A DNA stretch of 64,000 nucleotides from Erythrobasidium yunnanense (Eukaryota > Basidiomycota > Cystobasidiomycetes > Erythrobasidiales > Erythrobasidiaceae): NCBI GenBank assembly GCA_001600175.1, contig BCJC01000005.1, forward strand, positions 600,471 to 664,470, given 5' to 3'. Of the stretch, positions 1 to 11,391 are shown piece after piece. A program made the position numbers and the translations under genes. Under the pieces are notes generated by a model that was given only the letters and a program-made list of their open reading frames with translations, had not been told where the DNA came from and searched no databases. Each line of letters begins with the position of its first letter. The stretch's first letter is position 1.

Positions 1-47
1 AGCGATTACAGAATACTCTAAGAAGACTGTGTTACAGCTTCGGCGCC

Positions 48-554
48 CTATCCCGCCCTCGATGAGAACTCGTAGCCTCCTCGCTTACGCTTGCGACACC
101 ATAGCTGCGGCTTCGGAGGCTTCTCGTTCTGCTTTGCTTTCTTGTACCTCTTGCGGTCTTCTACATAGTTTTGCAGCACAAGAGAGTCATGATGACCAAT
201 TTTGGTGACGTCTACTTTGAAGTAGTTGGTCTTATCGGTGGCAATTTTGTAGCCCACGAGTTGTGTCCATCCCTTGTCGTTGTATTTGATACGATCTTGT
301 GTCGCTGTGACGCGCTACTCTTTGGTTCTGTGATGACCGGGTTGACGTACTTATGGTCAAGGTCGAACGAGCTTACCGAAAATGCTGAAGTACGCATCGA
401 GTGATGTGGCTGTTGAGCGAAATGAACGAAAAAGAGAAGGAGGGAGGCTTACAGCAGGCTTGTTGTAAGCTACCCTCACGTCGTAGACTTCAAGGTTGGC
501 CAACAGACACGCTTGCCGAAGACATAGCCGTCGTGAAGTATGCAGAAATTTCAT
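48..554 (-). CDS. Uncharacterised small protein, tandem family member A
   Basis: I do not recognise this protein. The best model has a first exon 554-480 starting MKFLHTS and a last exon 314-48, joined in phase 0 at a GTGAGG donor and a TAG acceptor, giving about 113 residues. The last exon reads ...KGWTQLVGYKIATDKTNYFKV... and ends with a basic, Lys/Arg-rich stretch before GGYEFSSRAG. It aligns with the last exons of the next gene (660-1024) and of the gene at 1829-2771: a GY(K/Q)(I/V) strand, F-x-V, then an acidic helix, then a basic aromatic motif. The preceding exon ends in a hydrophobic LEVYD, matching LCLVD in the third copy, so the intron position is shared. The 165-nt intron is long for this window, so an exon may be missing. 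The family is supported; the exact ends are not. Confidence 0.4.
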
Positions 555-659
555 GTGTGTCCACCAAAACTTGTGGCGTATGATCAGTGACGGAAGGCTT
601 AATGTAACAGTGTGACGAAAGGTCTGTGGTGATCTGCGGGGCGGGGTAGAAGGCCACGG

Positions 660-1024
660 TCAAGAAAGGGAAGTCTGTCTACGGACTGGCGGATCTAGCT
701 CGACAGCATCGTAGAGTCGCTGTCCCAACCAGTTCTTCTTGGTATACAGTGTATACTGCTGCGGATAGAGGGTACAGAGCTCAAGACGAGCGAGGGTTTC
801 CTTGTCAAGGGGATTATCGTTCGATAGCGAGACCTTGAAGAACGATTCCTGGCCTTGTAGAGTTATCATAAACTCGCTGGTATGAGTGTCATAGGAGCTC
901 AGGCGCTTGATCGTACATCTGCGCCATTTTCGAATAGAGGGGCGGCACTGTTCGGCAACGTTGAGTCTCAGCTAGATTGCGAGATATTGGTGACATGCAG
1001 ACACACCCCTGTCTCGTATTTCAT
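660..1024 (-). CDS. Uncharacterised small protein, tandem family member B
   Basis: Unrecognised protein of about 105 residues. The last exon 947-660 is well supported. It runs from an AACAG acceptor, reads CRPSIRKWRRC and later LYTKKNWLGQRLYDA, and ends at a stop at 660. A short first exon 1024-995 (MKYETGVCLH) joined by a 47-nt intron fits the frame, although its donor is weak. The motif LYTKKNWLGQRLYDA matches LFARKGWFGDYYLEA in the gene at 1829-2771. The segment MITLQGQESFFKV matches the GYQV...LFFV strand of that gene. It is therefore a divergent paralogue of its neighbours on the same strand. No signal peptide or membrane helix is evident. Function is unknown. Confidence 0.4.
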
Positions 1025-1119
1025 GTCGTTAGTATCGACCTAGGACAAGGACAAGGAGCGGAGAGCGACTACAACCAGTCATTAGGACAAGGGGGTTTTC
1101 GATGGCATCGGTGAAAGGT

Positions 1120-1521
1120 TCATTTGCTTGCGTCATTCGCCGATTCTGTTTCTCTGTCTTGCTGAGCATCATCATCCGTCTTCTGCTTCATGATCTCCTT
1201 TGGATACTTCACAGCGATAGTGGTCTCCGTTTCGATCGTTCGATTTCCGACAGGTAGACCCTTCAGTGCCAGACGAACAGAATCGGCGTCTTCCGGAGAC
1301 GATGGTGATAAAGTCTTCTTCCTGATTGCATGTGAGTCAGTACATGTACCTTATGCACTCGCTCGCTGGAAGGCGGCTCACCCTTTCGAATATGACAATA
1401 CTGTTGCATCTACAAGACTGCGATTGATCTCCACAACGATAAGCTGGCGAAGTATCAGCTGAGCCACACTTAATTGCTAGAGTAGACCGCTCACTTGTCC
1501 AATATCTGGAAGAGGCTGCAT
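1120..1521 (-). CDS. Hypothetical 96-residue protein, three exons
   Basis: This gene was assembled from splice signals and has no single long reading frame. Exon 1 is 1521-1495 (MQPLPDIGQ), exon 2 is 1443-1382 (LIVVEINRSLVDATVLSYSK) and exon 3 is 1321-1120. The introns are 51 and 60 nt; the first begins GTGAGC and has a CTGAT branch before CAG, and the second also begins GTGAGC. Exon 3 has a Ser/Pro loop, the segment ALKGLPVGNRTIE, and an acidic, Gln-rich tail ending NDASK. The N-terminal half looks like a beta-strand core (LIVVEI). I do not recognise the family. It lies between two members of the tandem family but shows no clear similarity to them. All three exons joining in frame is the main support. 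Confidence 0.5.
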
Positions 1522-1828
1522 GCTTCGTTTTGGCTTGCTTGTGTGTGACTTGAAAGTCGATGGTGATTCGAAGAGCTAGAAGTGTTTTGAAGTTTCTGTG
1601 ACTGGCCTTTTCACCCTGAGTGGATGCTAGCCGGATCGTCTGGCATGCGGAAGTACGGTTCGCCAGCGTGACGTTGTCGATCAGGTGTCCAGCGAACTGC
1701 TCCTAGCTCAGTAGGTCAGTCGATCAGTAATGCGGACTACTCGTGACAGAAAGGGTCGTAAGATTCGTCAGATTTCGTTATCATAATCTACGTAACAGCA
1801 TGAAGAAAGCAGCTGTCGGTCGATGTGC

Positions 1829-2771
1829 TCAGCCAGATGCTTTTGCTTCCAGATAGTAGTCTCCGAACCAGCCCTTGCGTGCAAACAGGCTGAGTCTGCG
1901 CTTGCTGTGGTCGACCTTTTCGATCGCGGCCATGTCGGATTTGCTGTAGTAAACGTTTGGCACGAAGAAGAGTGGTTGTTCGACATCGTCCTTGACTTGG
2001 TAGCCGAGCATCTGTCCGTTATTGCCCTTGATCAAACTGGCAGAGCATCGTTTGCCGCCGAGCCAGTCACTCTGTATGCAGTCCAGCACAATCAGCCGAT
2101 GGAGAGCTATGAGGATGGATCCTGGACCCACAAACATCGACGAGGCAGAGCTTGAGGTGCTTGTAGTACTGTTTGCCATCCTGCCTGTTTTTGATTGCAC
2201 TGGAGTCGCTGCTTTTGGGAGTAACAAGTCAGAAGGCAAGCGGCAACAGCGAAGTGCTGCCTTACCTACAGCTGTTGCGGGTGGTGTGTCGCGCTGAAAG
2301 GCCGCTGCTGAAAGGGCGAGCTGTCTGAAATGCTTGGCCAAAGCTGACAATGGGAGAGGGAGTCAGGTGAAGCGCAAGCAGCAGGGAGCTTGTACGCACG
2401 CAGCGAGGTCTTGACGAGATTTGAAGTGTCTGACCAAGTGACGTGTAGGGCGTCCAGCAGAATTTGCAATGGGCGCAGCTGTTTGACGCGATCGAGCGAC
2501 CGTTGCAGGGGAGCTTGAGCCAAGCCGGGAGTGAGCCGGAGCCGTTGACTATTGACAGTTTGGCCTCTTTAGGGGCTCTTGGCAGTCGAACAACGCGTCA
2601 ACCACTGCCTCTTTGGATTTCAGCTGGATCAGGATCGCCAAAGGTCAATCAGGTCAAGGCACGCCAGGTTTCGTCAGGTGAATTTCTCACCATCAGCATC
2701 AGCAAGACTGCCTTCCTTCCCAATACTCTTAGGCAAGATAGTGATATCGGATAGGTGCGCTGAGCCTTCAT
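1829..2771 (-). CDS. Uncharacterised protein with tandem-family C-terminal domain (member C)
   Basis: Multi-exon gene with a proposed start at 2771 (MKAQRTYPISLS). Exons follow for LKSKEAVVDALFDCQEPLKR, then SPLQRSLDRVKQLRPLQILL and ALHVTWSDTSNLVKTSLPL, then AKHFRQLALSAAAFQRDT, then KQYYKHLKLCLVD. The last exon begins SDWLGGKRCSASLIKG and ends LEAKASG at 1829. Introns have GTGAGA, GTGCGT, GTAGGT and GTTTGT donors. The middle is predicted helical. The last exon is homologous to the two genes downstream (48-554 and 660-1024): GYQV, PLFFV, then LFARKGWFGDYYLEA. This copy therefore carries an extra N-terminal helical region of roughly 90 residues. The first two junctions are the least certain. 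I do not recognise a known family. Confidence 0.4.
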
Positions 2772-2891
2772 CGCGACGAGCAGGGCGAGCTACGAGCCAG
2801 GTCGATAGGGAGGTTCGCACAAACAGCTCAGACAGGTGACTGACGCATCAGGCAAGTAAGTATTGCTTCAAGGGAAGACCTCTTAAAGAGC

Positions 2892-4955
2892 TCACCTCTT
2901 GCTAAAGCGTGCCAGATCTGCGACCGCATTCGAAGCAGCCTCTTGGCGGGCATCCGCAGAGGCCGATGTCGAGAGTGCAGTATCATCTACATTGACATAG
3001 TCCGTGGCCGACTTGCTATCTGTCCGATAGTATTGCACCGATGTAGTATGCGGTAGACCGCGTAGGACTTTCTTGCAGGCAGATGCTATCCGCGTTGCGC
3101 TCGTAACGTTCGATGACTCTCCTACATACGCCAATGTAAAGCCCTCGAGCTGCATACAATGATGTCAACGTGAGACCAGAAGAGGACTTGTACACGTTGT
3201 GCCAATGCTGCCCACCTGAACAATATATAAGATCTTCCATTCCTTCGTCTCCTGCACATAAATGTCTATTGTCTGGAACGTATCGGCATTCGTCTGCAGG
3301 ATGACATCTTGTGTAGCCTTCCTGTCTTCACTCTGTGGTTCTACCAAGTGTAGATCGGCCCCGATAGCCGCTTGTAACGCTTCCGATACACCAAGAGATG
3401 CACTTCGGCGCATCTGCGCGTCAGTCAACGCACTCTCTGCCGCCCTTGTGACTGAGTCTACGGATTCTTCGCCAGCCGCAGAGCGTTCTACAGATTCTGC
3501 GACATCCGCTTTCGGATTGTCTAAAGCATTCGTTTGCATCGACACAGTTACTTTTGTATCGGTCTCTGCTGTGAGAGGAATAGCCTTCGCTTTGGTACTG
3601 CTGCCGAAAAGGTTCATCGGATTGATCCAGCTTTTTTCTCCGATAGCATGAGAGCTCTGTTGCGTTGACAGCTTGATGTCTGTATTGTCAGCTGCAGGCT
3701 TGATCGTGGAGTTGGAGCCTGGCATTCCGATGTACCCTCCGATCCCACCCAATGATAGCGACCGCTTCCAAGTCGAAGTCGCGGCATGCGGGATGCCAAG
3801 TGAAGCTATCTTCTTCTTTGATGCCTTGTTTTCGTGTAGATCACGATCTGGCGTGTTTTCAGCCTGATCGAAGCGCTGGTACAGGTACCTTGCGATAGCT
3901 AAAGCCGACTTATGCGGGATTGTTGAAGTGTCAGGGAGATGCAGTATACCCTCCGTGTTTGTGATGAGGAGGCTGGAAGGATTGAATGGCAGAAGGGCGT
4001 CGTTGATGGGCAATGAAAGCATAGCAGGGTTTCTCAAGACACCTTAGACGAAGACAGTGTAAGCGAAGCAGGCAGGAGTATAATCACAGTACTTACCAAG
4101 ACCTGTTGCGGTGACGGGCCGGCGGCACCAAGGGTCAAAGAATGTCTGGAGCGCTTTCTGAAGCTCGATTTTGCCCTTCGTCTCGTTCAAGTAGCTAAAA
4201 TCGCCATGAAGGAGCTGAGAGAAGCTATCAGAACGAACAACGAAGGCATGGTTGTTGAGTCTTGTGCGACTCACGGCAAACTCGCTATAAGCGTCCTTGA
4301 CCAGATTGACGTAGACTTCCGAGGTCAAAGGTCTGCCTTGTGCTCCATTAGACGACTTTGATACTTTGGAAGGTGTTATCGTCGAAGCAGCCGACGATTC
4401 TCGCGAATGCACAATCCCGGCGTGTGATGTTGGCAAGGCCTAGATGACAGCTTTCAGTATGCGGGACTGCGCACGGCCACATGGTATAGCTTACACACAC
4501 GATCCAATAGCTCTCAATAGGCTCAGGTCGGAGGAAGATCATTCTTTGACGGGCAGAGTTGACGACGCGAATGTCGTTATCATCGCATAAATCGTCTTCG
4601 GCTTGCTTGGGTAGATTGAACGAGCTGATCAACAGAGGTAGTATCGTCAGGCCATCATGACAGGAGTCCGACGTGCTCGAAGCTACCTTGCGAAGTCAAT
4701 CAAGCCTTGCGCGAGGCCAATTCGGCGTGACAAGCTTTCGCCAGCTTCATTTTGATTCGCAGCATATTTATATAAGATACCAGATTCTTCATCGTCGTCT
4801 TCGTTATCATGCTTTGGGTCGTTTCCCGCTACTTCTAAGCTCGACGAGCCATGCTCGCTGGTCACCGCTCGACCGGACGAGCTGGGATCGCGCTTGCTTT
4901 CTGCTGGAAGATCCCTATTCCATACTGCGAACCATTCGACATCGAGATGGTCCAT
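2892..4955 (-). CDS. CCZ1: Vacuolar fusion protein CCZ1 homologue
   Basis: Likely subunit of the Mon1-Ccz1 guanine-nucleotide exchange factor, which activates Ypt7/Rab7 on late endosomes, vacuoles and autophagosomes. The first exon starts at 4955 (MDHLDVEWFAVWNRDL). It contains an acidic stretch followed by GILYKYAANQNEAGESLSRR and IGLAQGLIDFAR, the typical end of the first longin-like strand set in CCZ1/HPS-type proteins. Later exons hold a longin-type segment (MIFLRPEPIESYWIVCVS), YVNLVKDAYSEFAVSRTRL, and a long Ser/Thr-rich insertion (about 4037-3250) before YVQETKEWKILYIVQV. The last exon ends at 2892. Length (about 550-600 residues after splicing) suits the family. Exon joints were not all worked out. 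Identification rests on the N-terminal motif and overall layout. Confidence 0.65.
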
Positions 4956-5074
4956 TGAAGTGCAACCGAGCCATCCATGAGCGCGAGTCGTGAGGAGCCA
5001 AAAATTGCATTGCCGAAGATGTCAAGCTCTTTGCTAGTAAGGTCGCAACAACGCAGAACTACTACTGAAAGCTG

Positions 5075-8000
5075 CTACGTAAACAACAAGGGCGATTTGA
5101 AGTTGGCCAACACATCAAACTGCCCACTGTCGATATGCTGGACGTTCGTACATTCGCAGCCGCATGCAGCTGGGCAGCATACTTCATCTTGCCTCCATTC
5201 TAGGAGACATGCTAGATGACCACTGTGCAGGCAGACTAAGCATGTCTCGACCAGCCCGTCCAACGGGAAGTGACAGATCGAACATGGGAGAGGTCTTTGC
5301 CTCTGCTTGCATGTTTCACAGTAAGATGTCGATTCCTTCTTCATTGCGAGCAGATCTCCGCAGGTTGTACATGCTGGCTCGAGCGACATGTGCGTCTCTT
5401 TGAGGCGATCCATGCCTGACAGAGTACGCATGTAAGGCTTGAAGTGACCATCGACGCTTGCGCGCGTGAGCTGGAGTACTTGTGTTCGCTGCTGGGGCAG
5501 ATCAATACGGTGTAGCAAGTCAGCATACATGAGCCGGTAGTACTCCAGCTGAGCTTGCATTGGCGGCTCCAGGAGGATGGAAGTATATGCTAGGCTGTCC
5601 GGAGACGCAATATGCTTGATAACGACCTTGAAGGTCCTGCTTGGTATCGGCTTAGTCTTGATCGCGAGAGCAGGAGAAGGTGTACGTTGTTCGGCAGCAG
5701 TCGCTGCGAAGCTGACGTGCGGAGTGCCTTTCAATTTTGAGTGTGACGAACCGCGGTTATTTGCGGGCCTAGCAGAAGCTATGCCTCCTGCCTTCCTGAT
5801 CTCCTTGAGCGGTTCTATAGCGGCCCGCTTGATAAAGGCTGGAGATAGACTAGAAGTAGACGCTGGCTTTGCGCCCTCTTCGGTAGGAGGTGTGCTGCGG
5901 CCGATCGAGCCTCTATCGCCTGTAGCAGATTTGAAGAACGTGCTGAGGTTGTTTGCCCAAGAAGATCCTCTAGTTGATGATCCACCTGAAGAAGCTTGCG
6001 TTCCGTAAGAGGAGGACATCAGCCAGTCTTTTGGCGACTTGAAAGGTGCGCCAGGTACTGAAGGTGTCGTAACAGAGTGTCTAGGCAGATTCTCGTTCGA
6101 AGAACGACTAGGGCGCGGTGGCTTTATGCTGAAATAGTCGGTTCCGATCGATTGAGCTGGAGATCTCGGAAAGCGACGAGGGCTGAGAGGTTTGGATGAT
6201 CGCAGGACTGATAGAAGAAGGTCAGTTCTGCACTTTGCAGCCAAGGAGAGCTACGCACTCCGCCTATCTAGCTCGATCAAGCAAGCCAGTATGCCTAGCA
6301 TTTGGACGTCTCCGAGACAGTTAAAGCTCTCGAGCAGATCGATAACAGCTTGCTCCGGAAGCCTGTCGCCCAAGAAGACTGGTCTATCCCCATCGGCATT
6401 CTTACTCTGCACAGTCTGCAGTAAGCGAGAAAGGGTTCCCCACGCTCGTTGTACAAGCCAAGCAGTAGGTGCGCCATTATCCGTGTTGGTCAGCCGAGCA
6501 TTTGTTTGGATTATCTTGGATAGGCTGCCTTGAAGCTTGTATGTCGCAGACTGCGAAAGGTCAATCCCGATAACAGAGCTGCAATCTTGTCCATAGATAC
6601 GAGAGTTGAAGGCTCGACCGGTGCCTGCCAGTCCGGGATGCTGCGATGTCCCTACAGAGTCTGTACGACCACGTGAACGTCGCTGACAGAAAAGCGCACT
6701 TAGCGATGCTGCTATATAAACCATTCCTGGCGAGACTTACTCGCTGAGCCATTAGTAGGCTCGGCATGTTGAGGATTTCGTCTGAGTCTTCTTCCTGGTC
6801 GTCCTCTATAGCTTCTTCGTACCCACTTTCAGGTGCCCTTCGGGCTTGCAGAGATGGTATGACGCCGAACGATTCGAACAAACGACGGCGCTGATTCCTC
6901 TGCTTTCTATCTCTCGAAGAGGAGCGAGAGCGTTGTCTCTTCTCGACAGTCGCAGCATGATGGTGTAGAGGATCCATGGGGAAGAAAGTGAAGAGCTGGC
7001 CAGTAGGACCGAAGACGGCACCACAGCGTCTAGGAGGAGGACAATTCCTGTTCGCCAGAAATCTCTCCAAGTCTCGCTCATCATCTACATCTTCGTATTC
7101 TTCATCTAAATCTAGATTGCCCATCATTTCGCCATCGGCTAGGCTCGAATTTTGTATCTCCTCGTGTGTATGACCTTCGACATCATCAGCTGTAACGGGT
7201 TCTTGTAATTTGCTAGTGGTGAGGCAGATCAATACGGCTTCCATAGAGTTACAGCGCTTGCTTGCGTAGCGTCCAGCCAGACCTCGTACATTACTGAGTA
7301 TTCGGGCTCGCCCTTTGTCGCCCATGCTACTGGATCGCTCAATGTCTATAGAGAGTGCGACTTGAGGATAGTCGGAGGGAAAGTGGAATGTTGCGCGCAG
7401 GAAGACGCTGAGACCAGATACCGCCCAAGGGCCGTGCAGAGCGACAACGACTGTTCTGCTTGGTATGTTAATCTAGCGAGAACAGAACCGCTTTAGCGAT
7501 GCTGATGCTTTCAATGCAAGACAGGTGGAAGGGTTTACCTTTTCGAATCGGACGCGAGTTTCGAAAGTCCTGGCGACAGACGTGATCTCCTCGTGCAGAG
7601 GCACTGAGTCCCGATCTCCAACAGTACTAGCTGCATCCATGCCATGCGGCAGCTCATCCTTCTCCTCTGCATTCTGCCCACTGACAATCCTTACATTCTC
7701 CATCCATGATACGGTATCGTGTCCTCCCGCTCTTCCCTTTCCAGTCGCAGCTCTCGTCATGAAGGCTTGATTGCCTTGCGTCAATCCAGCTCCTTTTCCT
7801 GTGCCCGGTACAGAAGACCGCGCTGTAGCTGGGTTCATCTGCGATAGGTTCGCAGACGACTTGACTACTGAGATGCCCTTGCGTCGCGAGAACGCCTGGT
7901 CGGAATTGAGATATGGTGATGTCGGGGCAGCAGGCGAAGTGCCGAATGATGGAGATCCAGTAGAAGACGCGGAGCCTGTTGTAGTATTGCTATGTGAAGA

Positions 8001-9516
8001 TCGGCCGTACCGACTTGCAGTAGCTGTCGATAGTGGTACGCGCGCAGTAAGTGCAGAAGGCGGAGTCATCTTGTGCTCCACAGGACTCGATGTGCTATTG
8101 AAGCCGAAAGAAGAGCCGGCGGCCTTATCTGTAGGCGACACACTCTTTCCTCCAATCTGACTATTGCCAAGCGAGATAGACAGATTACTAGTAGGCGAAG
8201 GCTGGAAAATCGGGTCTCTGAATGAGCGGTTCTCTGCGTTTCGTCGAGTTTGCCGGACTTCTATCGGCGAATGAGGGACGTGCCCTACGAGAGAAGTGAT
8301 AGAATGAGGGACAGGCGTCATGAGCAGCTGTTTATCGCTTCCCCATGTCACAAGCTGGAATTCGCGATCATCGTCTCGGATGTCGTTTCCTCCGCGACTC
8401 CGCCAGAGAAACTCTCGTACAACGTCGGTATGGGTTGAGCATAGCGTCTCGATGGGCGCTTCGGGAGAGGAAGGAGACCAGAGGCTCACGCTGTGAGAGG
8501 ATCGTTGGGGCAATGTCACTATGCCATTCCCAAAAGGCGTAAATCGCGCTCGCCAGACAGGCGATGCAGTGTTGATGACTTGGGTAGGGGCTTCTGCTTG
8601 CTGAGCGCCATCAAGATGCCAAAGCTAGAGCAGAATGGAGTCAGCAGCTATTTTGCCTGAATGCAGCTGTTATCGAGGCTCACCTTGACTGTACTATCCA
8701 GCGAGCAGGTGACGATATCGTCTCTTGTCTTGCGCGACCAGTCTATTCCATATATTTTTTGCTTGTGTGCTTGGATAGTAGTGACTGGACTGGACCCCTT
8801 CCTATCATCCCAGATATACACGTACTCTCCGTGACTGCTGGCGAGCAGATTCGCACTCTGTCGATTATACTTGACTTGCGTAGCTCCGTATCTCCACCCA
8901 CTGTATCGGATCGTAGGTCTTCTTCCTCCAAGTCTGAGATCGTAGCAGAGGACATTTCCATCTATGCCGCAAGTCGCAAGCGTATCATACTGGAAGACGG
9001 CCCAGTTTATATCGGTTATAGATCTCTCGTGCCCCAAGCAGACATGTTCGATAGCAGATGCACCAGACGACGGTGTTGCAGCCAGGTTCCATACCAGAGC
9101 TTTCGGTCCAGATGTCGAGACTACCCAGTGAGCCCGCGTAGAATGAGGTGACCATTGGACATCTGCGACGATGTCTGAGTAGTGCGGGAGGAAACGAGGT
9201 GTCGCCCATGGATCATCTAGAAAATATGCGTGTTACAATCTGAGCGAAAGCAAGAGGTGATTACCAAACCTAGGTCGACAATAAAGAGCCCTTTGCGAGC
9301 TGCAAGACACACATCCCGACCTGAAGGACTGATGGTAGCACTTCCTACAGCTTCATCGAGCTTGATGCTGATATTCTCGCGAATGGAACCCGCAGCAGCT
9401 TCGCGGATGCTCTTGCTGTTCTTGTTAGGATCAAAGGATGAAGCCTTGAAGCTGCTGCTTATCTGCTGCTGCTGTTGGCGCTGCATGAGGGATCCATGAT
9501 TGCCGGCACTCGTCAT
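5075..9516 (-). CDS. MTC5: WDR59/Mtc5-type SEA (GATOR2) complex subunit
   Basis: WD-repeat protein of the SEA/GATOR2 complex, which controls TORC1 signalling at the vacuole. The start at 9516 gives MTSAGNHGSLMQRQQQQQ, then the first propeller blade ending LDEAVGSATISPSGRDVCLA. Following exons give further blades (DPWATPRFLPHYSDIVADVQ, HERSITDINWAVF, LLASSHGEYVYIWDDRKG, IYGIDWSRKTRDDIVTCSLD). An RWD domain begins near 7550 (LHEEITSVARTFETRVRFEK). CPPPRRCGAVFGPTGQLFTF is a WDR59 signature. The C-terminus (about 5300-5075) has paired CxxC motifs (CTTCG, CETC, CSICHFPL, CLVC, CCPAACGCEC), the variant RING/zinc region of the family. Domain order and length match WDR59/Mtc5. A multi-exon gene with long Ser-rich linkers. 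Confidence 0.88.
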
Positions 9517-9740
9517 GATTTCGCGCGTAAAGCTGCAAGGACCGTAGCTTCTGTCTTTTCATGTACTGCGTTCATCATGGAGCATTGAAGTAGCTGGCGG
9601 ACGGGGACATAGACATTGATATGGTGTTCATGAGTGACCAGCTGGAGAAAGAGAAACGACTATGGCTACAGGTTGACTAACTTCCGACTTCTTCTGCAAG
9701 ACGAACTGCGACTACTGATGAGAAGGTACATAGAGAGTGC

Positions 9741-11223
9741 TTACCGCGATGCAGCAGCATCTACCGGCCCCGCTGGCTGTTCTTCCGGAATCTGGCTCGT
9801 TTGCGGCTGAAGGTTGATAGATCTTCTCGACTCCCTTCTGTCCCTCTCATACTGTCTACTGGCTCTTCTGTTCTCCTCCTTTATCTGTCTACTGCCCTCT
9901 CTTGTCATCTTCCTCGCGAATTCCGGATCTTTCCTCTCATTTCTACCCATCGCCGCTCCTTCCTCTTGAAATAGCTAGCTATCCAGATACTTGATACACT
10001 CCAGACTAGCATCCATACGAAGAGCAGGCCGAGGACAAGGCCATAAGCGATTCCAAACCTTACTGTCCAGGCGATTCCTGCGATGGTGCCGAAGTAGAGT
10101 AGACATCCGAGTGCCCACCAAGCTGTAACCCACCAGAAGAGATCGCGGTAGACAGGAGAAGAATTGTAGCGCTCGTGCAGGACTCGACGGAACTCCTTGC
10201 CGTGCCGGAAGTCGACAGCTGCGATATCTTCGAAGAGAATGAACACCCCAGGTTTGCATCGTGTGCCGGGAGGATCAGACGAGATCCAGAAATTGGCTTT
10301 CGGAGCGAACAACGTGATAAAGAAATAGATGCCTGGAATGGCCGCGAACATTGGCGTACTCATCAAGAAAAAGTTACTATTGTTCACAAAGATTCGTCAG
10401 AATCCACACAGCGATAGCAAGTTGACGTTTTGCGACTTACTGCATGGGCGGATTAACGCTGGAAGAGATAGCCAGCGGGATCGCCAGGATAGGGAATAGT
10501 GCGAAGGAGTATAGATGCATACTGAAGTCCATATGCCAGCGCTTCGGGTCGCCCAGCGGACCGTACAAATCGCGATGCTTCCATACTGGGTTCGCACACC
10601 TTCAGCATGAATGCCAAAGTGACGAGAAAATATGCGGGTACTTACACTTCCACATCCTGAATGGATTATCGAAGGAAGATGATATGCCCAGCGTAGCTGA
10701 CCCGATCCCTAAGGGACAGTCCAAGATCAGCTAACACCCGCTTTCGATTGACAGGTCGCGTTCGCACCTAGTAAAGCGTGATCGCTGAGACTAGTGTTAT
10801 CTCTCAGTACATAGTAGAGTATGCATGGGGCTGCTACATTGCACAGCAGGATGAAGGAGGCATATGCCAGTAAAGACCACTGTATGCGCATCAGCCTTGG
10901 TTCTCAGCTCGTAACATATAGGACTTACCTTGCGATGCCAGAGATGGAAGCCATGCAGTCGCGGTACGTCTCTATATCGTTACAAGTCAGTCGAGTCTAC
11001 GGTATAAGAATGGATTGGCTGACCCATCTAGCCCAATCTCGTCCTTGAGCGTTCTTGCAGTAATGTGAGGGTCCACGGCAGTTGTCGCGGTACTCTCATG
11101 TCTCTGTAGGTCCTGAGTCGTGTCGAGCTCTGGCCTCGTCGCTTGCATCACACCTTCAGCTGGCGCTGGAAGAAGCATGGAAGGATAATTGTGATGTAGG
11201 GGAGGGTCATCAGTAGCAGTCAT
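9741..11223 (-). CDS. Multi-pass membrane protein of unknown function
   Basis: Start at 11223 (MTATDDPPLHHNYPS). The N-terminal tail of about 60 residues is hydrophilic and ends ITARTLKDEIGLD. Short exons then encode hydrophobic segments: LLAYASFILLCNVAAPCILY, a linker with SSSFDNPFRMWK and VWKHRDLYGPLGDPKRWHMD, a helix (LYSFALFPILAIPLAISSSV), another (FFLMSTPMFAAIPGIYFFIT), then two near WWVTAWWALGCLLYFGTIAG and GLVLGLLFVWMLVWSVSSIW. The cytosolic C-terminus is basic and helical (FKRKERRW, then KIRNSRGR or further to 9741). Six or so helices are likely. I do not recognise the family. The consistent frame through hydrophobic exons supports a real gene, but the last exon could end at 9905 or splice on to 9741. 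Confidence 0.6.
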
Positions 11224-11391
11224 CGTCAGCTGGCGTCCATCAAAGCTGAAAGCTGCAAAACCGAGAAAATGCAGAATTGACAAAGTATGACAAATCGAGC
11301 CAAACATAGATCGTCATACTTAAGCAAGCCGACAAGAAGGAAATGTTGCTATATGAGTTTGATGGGTACAACAACGATGCGTTTGAAGCGT

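Noticed and set aside
1190-1462. 90-codon plus-strand frame opposite the 1120-1521 gene
   Set aside because: It is the antisense shadow of the three-exon minus-strand gene, which has proper splice signals and joins in frame.
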